Assembly (NCBI GenBank): GCA_020555865.1
Contig: JAJCJJ010000004.1
Coordinates: 1-64,000 of the forward strand
Direction: 5' to 3'
DNA from: a bacterium 210917-DFI.7.65
Lineage (GTDB): Bacteria; Bacillota; Clostridia; Oscillospirales; Oscillospiraceae
DNA: 64,000 nt
Positions within the stretch are counted from its first letter, which is position 1; the number at the start of each line of letters is the position of its first letter. A program made the translations under genes and the position numbers. The notes under the pieces were generated by a model. That model ran no database searches, had not been told where the DNA came from, and saw only the letters and a list, made by a program, of their open reading frames with translations. Positions 59,934 through 64,000 of this stretch are shown here, one piece after another.

Positions 59934-60826
59934 GCCGCGGGATCATTGAAAAAGCACTCAGCGGATTTTACTACGTGAATACCGGCACGCGTATGGTCGC
60001 GTGCCGGGCACGCGGTAGATTTCGCAAGGAGAAAATCTCACCTCTGGTGGGAGATTGGGTGCAAGTGCAGGAGTTGAGCGACGGAAGCGGTTCTGTGGAG
60101 GCAATCGAGCCGCGTAAGTGCGCATTCCTGCGTCCGGCCGTGGCCAATATCGATCAGCTTGTAGTGATCGTTTCGCAAGCTGTTCCGGTCAGCGATCCCT
60201 ACCTGATCGACCGCGTCTGTGCTATTGCCGAACTGAAGGGCTGCGGTGTGGTGATCTGCATCAACAAATGTGATCTGGAAAGCGGCGAAAGTTTGGAAGA
60301 ACTATATTGCAGAGTGGGCTATCCTACGGTGCAGGTCAGCGCGGAAACTGGCGAAGGAATGGAGAAACTATACGAGCTTATATCTGGAAAGCTATCTGCC
60401 TTTACAGGGAACTCTGGCGTAGGGAAATCCAGTATTTTGAACCGGCTGCATCCGTCGCTGGGAATTGAAACCAGAGCCGTTAGTGAAAAATTAGGGCGTG
60501 GCCGGCATACGACGCGCCATGTGGAATTGTTTCGCCTGAATGAGCGTACGCTGGTGGTGGATACCCCCGGTTTTTCTTCTTTCGATACCGCGGAGCTGAA
60601 CTTGGAGCTGAAAAAAGCGTTGCCGGAAACTTTTCGTGATTTTGCGCCGTATCGGGATGCGTGCCAGTTCGTTGGCTGCAGTCACACCAAGGAAAAGGGG
60701 TGCGCCGTGCTGCGCGCTCTGGAGGAAGGAAAGATCGCGCGTTCCCGCCATGAAAGCTACATGCGTCTCTATGAGGAGCTGAAAGGACTGAAAGAGTGGG
60801 AAGCCAAAGGAAAAGAAAAATCGTAA
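59930..60826 (+). CDS. rsgA: Ribosome small-subunit biogenesis GTPase RsgA
   Basis: 298 residues. Circularly permuted GTPase in 30S maturation. N-terminal OB domain, then G4 NKCD, G1 GNSGVGKSS, G3 DTPGFSS in permuted order and a zinc knuckle (CQFVGCSHTKEKGC). GTG start overlaps prkC. In B. subtilis rsgA is followed by rpe and thiN before spoVM; those two are absent here. Confidence 0.95.
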   Translation: MSRGIIEKALSGFYYVNTGTRMVACRARGRFRKEKISPLVGDWVQVQELSDGSGSVEAIEPRKCAFLRPAVANIDQLVVIVSQAVPVSDPYLIDRVCAIAELKGCGVVICINKCDLESGESLEELYCRVGYPTVQVSAETGEGMEKLYELISGKLSAFTGNSGVGKSSILNRLHPSLGIETRAVSEKLGRGRHTTRHVELFRLNERTLVVDTPGFSSFDTAELNLELKKALPETFRDFAPYRDACQFVGCSHTKEKGCAVLRALEEGKIARSRHESYMRLYEELKGLKEWEAKGKEKS

Positions 60827-60840
60827 ACTGTGTAAGCAGC

Positions 60841-60884
60841 ATCGCCGGAGCGGCCGTAGAAGGCCGCTCCGGCGATCTTGTTTT
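60841..60884 (+). terminator. Terminator of the priA-rsgA operon
   Basis: 15-bp stem ATCGCCGGAGCGGCC (60841-60855) / complement (60862-60876), loop GTAGAA, then CTTGTTTT. Confidence 0.85.
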
Positions 60885-60984
60885 ATCACTGCATCCAACC
60901 TCCGCCGCCTCATAGCCGATGCACCATAGCCGTTTGCGCTGTATATAATGAAACAGAAAGCAGTTGTGCAGGAGGGGAATTGCA

Positions 60985-61137
60985 ATGTGCAATCATCATA
61001 AATTCTGGTTTATTGGGTTGTGCGCCCTGGCCTTGGGGTTGGGGATCTTGATCACGGCGATCTTTCCCATTGGCGCGCTGCTGTTTCTCATTGCTTTTTT
61101 GCTGATCGCGTGCGGCATCGGCTGCCTGCGCCGGTAG
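60985..61137 (+). CDS. Small two-helix membrane protein (50 aa)
   Basis: Not long enough for most ORF lists. ATG at 60985 with strong AGGAGGGG (60970-60977). The product starts MCNHHKFWFIG and has two hydrophobic stretches (about 8-25 and 29-44), ending GCLRR. I recall similar tiny proteins beginning with Cys-His and carrying two helices in clostridia, but cannot name a family. Its place 25 bp before spoVM, after the rsgA terminator, suggests a sporulation role. A TATAAT lies at 60944-60949 without a clear sigma-A -35. Confidence 0.65.
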   Translation: MCNHHKFWFIGLCALALGLGILITAIFPIGALLFLIAFLLIACGIGCLRR

Positions 61138-61161
61138 GGATGAAAGGAGATGTGCCATGAT

Positions 61162-61233
61162 ATGAAGATCGTCGTTGTAAAATCGCCGAAGTTTTTGTGC
61201 GGCGTACTGAAAAGAATTTTCCATATCGCGTGA
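61162..61233 (+). CDS. spoVM: Stage V sporulation protein M (SpoVM)
   Basis: 23-residue peptide, MKIVVVKSPKFLCGVLKRIF plus three residues. It aligns with B. subtilis SpoVM through M1, K2, K7, the essential P9, K10, F11, L12 and G14 (KxPKFLxG). SpoVM is an amphipathic helix that recognises the convex outer forespore membrane and anchors SpoIVA. AAGGAG at 61144-61149 is 12 bases upstream, but an ATG-ATA-TGA mini-ORF (61157-61165) lies between and overlaps the start, suggesting coupled translation. Next to sipL and spoIVA. Not visible in standard ORF lists because of its size. Confidence 0.85.
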   Translation: MKIVVVKSPKFLCGVLKRIFHIA

Positions 61234-61384
61234 ATAAAGCTCCCCTGTGGGACATAGGTTTGAATGAAACAGATGCCGCTGCTCCGTGCAGGCGCTGCGC
61301 CTTGCCGGGCTTGGCCCGCTGCGCGCGGGAAAGGGCTGCGGCCTTCTGCACGGATTCTGACATGGATCGCAGGGGAGGACAACT

Positions 61385-62926
61385 ATGGAATTAGAATTGA
61401 AAAAGGAAACGCTGTGCTTTTATGAGTTCAGCACTGCGGCAACAGCCGTTCATGAAGAAGTGACGGAAACGATCGTGCCGGATTACTGCCCGGATATTGC
61501 CCGGATTATCGATTCGGATGGCAAGGTATTTCTGCGCGGAAAGGACATCCAGGGGGATAAAGCCATTGTCACAGGCAGTGTGAAGGTTACGGTGCTTTTT
61601 ACACCGGAGGGTGAGAATGGGATTCGCAATCTTGAATTTTCGCTCCCATTCAATACATCCCTTTCCAATAAGGATTTTGAGCACTGTCAAAGTCTTTTTG
61701 CCCGGGTACACATCCAGAGCATTGAGACCAAAAGCCTGAATCCGCGCAAGATATTCACTCGTGTCCTGCTGACGGTGCGTCTGCAGGGCCTCAAAAGCAC
61801 AAAGGCGGATTTCTGCACGGATATCAGCGCACAAAGTGCCCTAGGCATTGCCCAGATGGCCCGACAGGAAACTTTAAATTTAATTACTGCATACACTGAA
61901 AAGGATTTTACCTTTACAGATGAAATTGCCATTCCGGCCGGAAAGGAAGCCGTTCTGGAAATCCTGTCCTGTACCATTACCCCCAGCGTACAGGAAACGA
62001 AAATTTTCGGTGCGAAACTGATTGTGAAAGGGATTTTGCTTGCTGAACTTCTTTACCGGAGCGAGCAGCAGGGGATTGCCTCGGCAACGGCAGAACTGCC
62101 CTTTTCTCAGATCATGGAGATTGAGGAGTCGCCGGAGGATGCTGCGGCGGCGATTACGTTACAGCTGTCTGGTATGGACTACCATATCGGCAGCGATGAA
62201 AACCCCGACGACCGCCGGCGTGTGACGCTGGCTGTATATCTCAGTGCGCAGGCCTGTATCCGCCGCAGTGTTCAGTTCCGTTGTATCAGTGATGTTTACA
62301 GCACCGTTTATGAAGTGACGCCAACGATGTCCAATCTGCAGTGTACCGGGGAAATCAATGCCTTTACCCGTCGACAGAGCGTTCGGCAAACCATTGAGGT
62401 GGGCGTGGTGCCCTCAGCCGTATTGTCCACCGCTATTTCCTTCGATGAGGTCAACGTCAGCCGAGAGGACAATACTGCTGTCCTTCAGACGATGGCCCAT
62501 GTAAAGCTCCTGTTTCTGGACGAAGGCGGCGTACCTCTAGTGGCGGAACGGCAGCTGGAATGCACCTGCCGGGTAGAGGTGTCTCCGGAGTGCAGCTGCA
62601 CGGCCTCCGTGCGTTACGGCGGCGATCTTTCTGTTGCCATTTCCTCCAATGGCATTGAAATCCGTTTTTCGGCAGACTTTTCTGTGGAAGCTGCGGACCG
62701 CCGACAGTTGCTGGGGTTGACAGATATGACGGTGGACACGGAGCATCCAAAAGATACAAGCCAGCTCCCATCCATCGTATTAAAAGTGTTCGACGAGGAT
62801 GAAAGTCTGTGGGATATCGCCAAGCGCTATTCCACAACGGCAGAGGTCATCCGCGCCGCAAACGATATGGAGGAGGACTGCGCCTGCAGCGCCGGCCAGC
62901 TTCTGCTGATTCCGCGCAAACGGTAA
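61385..62926 (+). CDS. sipL: SipL-like protein (SPOCS/DUF3794 repeats and LysM)
   Basis: 513 residues. SipL in Clostridioides difficile binds SpoIVA through its LysM domain and is needed for coat assembly. Here: N-terminal region with VTETIVPDYCPDIARIID, which starts the DUF3794 (SPOCS) repeats (about 20-460, two or three copies; a second copy starts near 175), and a C-terminal LysM (about 465-511, FDEDESLWDIAKRYSTTAEVIRAAN). No signal peptide or membrane segment, as expected for a mother-cell cytoplasmic protein. GGGGAGG before the ATG. Directly upstream of spoIVA. Confidence 0.87.
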   Translation: MELELKKETLCFYEFSTAATAVHEEVTETIVPDYCPDIARIIDSDGKVFLRGKDIQGDKAIVTGSVKVTVLFTPEGENGIRNLEFSLPFNTSLSNKDFEHCQSLFARVHIQSIETKSLNPRKIFTRVLLTVRLQGLKSTKADFCTDISAQSALGIAQMARQETLNLITAYTEKDFTFTDEIAIPAGKEAVLEILSCTITPSVQETKIFGAKLIVKGILLAELLYRSEQQGIASATAELPFSQIMEIEESPEDAAAAITLQLSGMDYHIGSDENPDDRRRVTLAVYLSAQACIRRSVQFRCISDVYSTVYEVTPTMSNLQCTGEINAFTRRQSVRQTIEVGVVPSAVLSTAISFDEVNVSREDNTAVLQTMAHVKLLFLDEGGVPLVAERQLECTCRVEVSPECSCTASVRYGGDLSVAISSNGIEIRFSADFSVEAADRRQLLGLTDMTVDTEHPKDTSQLPSIVLKVFDEDESLWDIAKRYSTTAEVIRAANDMEEDCACSAGQLLLIPRKR

Positions 62927-62941
62927 AGAGGGGGAAAGACA

Positions 62942-64000
62942 ATGGATACGGAAAAAATTTACGAAGACATCGCTCTGCGCACCGACGGTGACATATACAT
63001 AGGTGTCGTGGGTCCGGTGCGGGCCGGAAAATCCACGTTTATCAAGCGCTTTATGGAAACTCAGGTACTCCCGAACATCGACAATGTATACCGCAGGGAG
63101 CGCGCCAAAGATGAGCTGCCGCAAAGCGGCTCAGGCCGTATGATTATGACTACCGAACCGAAATTTGTACCGGAAGAGGCCGCGGAGATCAAACTGGAAG
63201 GCGGCGCAGCATGTTCGGTGCGGCTGATCGATTGTGTGGGATATCTCGTGGACGGCGCAGTAGGCCAGACGGATGAGGATAAACCGCGCTTGGTCACAAC
63301 GCCTTGGTTTGACCACGAAATTCCCATGACAGAGGCAGCTGAAGTGGGAACGCGCAAGGTGATCGCTGAGCATTCAACGATCGGCATTGTAGTGACCACA
63401 GACGGCAGTATCACGGATATTCCGCGCTCCAGCTATGTGCCGGCAGAAGAGCGTGTTATTTCGGAACTGCAGGAGATCGGTAAACCGTTTCTGGTGCTGC
63501 TCAACTCCGCCAGCCCTGACTCGGAAACTGCCAGAGCCATGGCAGAAGATATCCAGGAGACCTACGGTGTACGCTGCCTGCCGGTCAACTGTCAGACCCT
63601 TTCTGACACCGACGTAGCAGATATTCTGAAGGCAGTTCTCTATGAATTCCCCATGCGGGAGCTGGATCTGTTTCTTCCCGCCTGGATCGATGCGCTGGAA
63701 TACACCCATCCGATTAAAAATGATATTTTCACCGCAATCAAGCAGGGCACGCAGAACATCCGCAAGATCCGGGATACCGAAGAAGCGGTGCTGGCTCTGG
63801 CAGGCAGTGAGCATATCAGTACGGCGGCCATCACAGGAATCTCTCTGGGGACCGGAGTCGTCAAAGCGTCCATCGAATTGCCGAAGGAACTGTTCTATCA
63901 AACGCTGAGCGAACGTTCCGGTTTCGCTGTGGAGGACGACGGCGACCTGATGACGCTGCTGACAGATCTTGCCGGCATCAAAACAGAGTATGACAAAGTA
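62942..64000 (+). CDS. spoIVA: Stage IV sporulation protein A (partial, cut by window end)
   Basis: 353 residues visible out of about 490. SpoIVA is an ATP-driven cytoskeletal protein that polymerises on the forespore surface as the coat basement layer. P-loop GPVRAGKST (24-32), LIDCVGYLVDGAVG, and the TTDGSITDIPRSSY block are intact. The C-terminal domain that contacts SpoVM lies beyond the window. Preceded by GAGGGGGAAAG; cotranscribed with sipL (15 bp gap). Confidence 0.95.
   Translation, partial: MDTEKIYEDIALRTDGDIYIGVVGPVRAGKSTFIKRFMETQVLPNIDNVYRRERAKDELPQSGSGRMIMTTEPKFVPEEAAEIKLEGGAACSVRLIDCVGYLVDGAVGQTDEDKPRLVTTPWFDHEIPMTEAAEVGTRKVIAEHSTIGIVVTTDGSITDIPRSSYVPAEERVISELQEIGKPFLVLLNSASPDSETARAMAEDIQETYGVRCLPVNCQTLSDTDVADILKAVLYEFPMRELDLFLPAWIDALEYTHPIKNDIFTAIKQGTQNIRKIRDTEEAVLALAGSEHISTAAITGISLGTGVVKASIELPKELFYQTLSERSGFAVEDDGDLMTLLTDLAGIKTEYDKV

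Overview
This window is a contiguous piece of a spore-forming Firmicutes chromosome, most likely class Clostridia (an Oscillospirales-type gut bacterium). The evidence is gene content and order: sigG, spoVM, a SipL-like gene, spoIVA, ytfJ and ylmC/ymxH for sporulation; the clostridial ispH-rpsA fusion; a T-box before alaS; DUF4250, DUF6514, DUF3343 and DUF5685 genes; and sigma-A promoters close to TTGACA/TATAAT. I see no CRISPR array, rRNA, tRNA, prophage or insertion sequence. Nearly all of the window is housekeeping operons, with a few small or orphan elements between them.

Layout. 1-8 kb: tail of an S-layer (SLH) protein, an EamA exporter with a HAD phosphatase, a TagA/WecG glycosyltransferase, a hidden 47-residue cysteine-rich protein, mltG with a U32 peptidase-family tRNA hydroxylation protein and a YjjG-type nucleotidase, then a leftward operon of an ECF vitamin-transporter S component and an unusual two-domain kinase. 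That operon has a short structured leader ending in a terminator, a candidate riboswitch. 8-19.5 kb: T-box-alaS, DUF4250, HIT, comEC, holA, an RNase M5-like Toprim protein, DUF6514, glnS with a long structured leader, DJ-1 and ferredoxin. 19.5-26.3 kb: an orphan 43-residue ORF with two hairpins, then a MarR-controlled operon of a TolC-like exported protein, an HlyD-type lipoprotein and an RND pump. 26.4-28.7 kb (leftward): rpsB-tsf and ylmC.

28.9-45.8 kb: sigG, an M50 protease, scpA-scpB, ytfI/ytfJ, dacB, rluB, an RpiR regulator, a flavoprotein, cmk-plsC-ispH/rpsA, ispD-ispF, DUF3343 with a cysteine desulfurase, and cdaA-cdaR. 45.8-50 kb: an RseC-like protein, DUF5685 with a J-domain protein, yicC-remA-gmk-rpoZ. 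50-64 kb: priA-def-fmt-(zinc metallopeptidase)-rsmB-rlmN-prpC-prkC-rsgA, then a 50-residue membrane protein, the tiny spoVM gene, sipL and spoIVA (cut by the window end). The last four form a spore-coat basement-layer block placed after rsgA; in Bacillus subtilis spoVM also lies downstream of this operon.

Points most worth a second look: the structured leader before the ECF/kinase pair; DUF5685, whose two aspartate motifs resemble squalene/phytoene synthases; the 23-residue spoVM with a two-codon upstream ORF; an internal ribosome-binding site inside ispH-rpsA; and a likely one-base frame problem (or phase-variable tract) at the start of marR.
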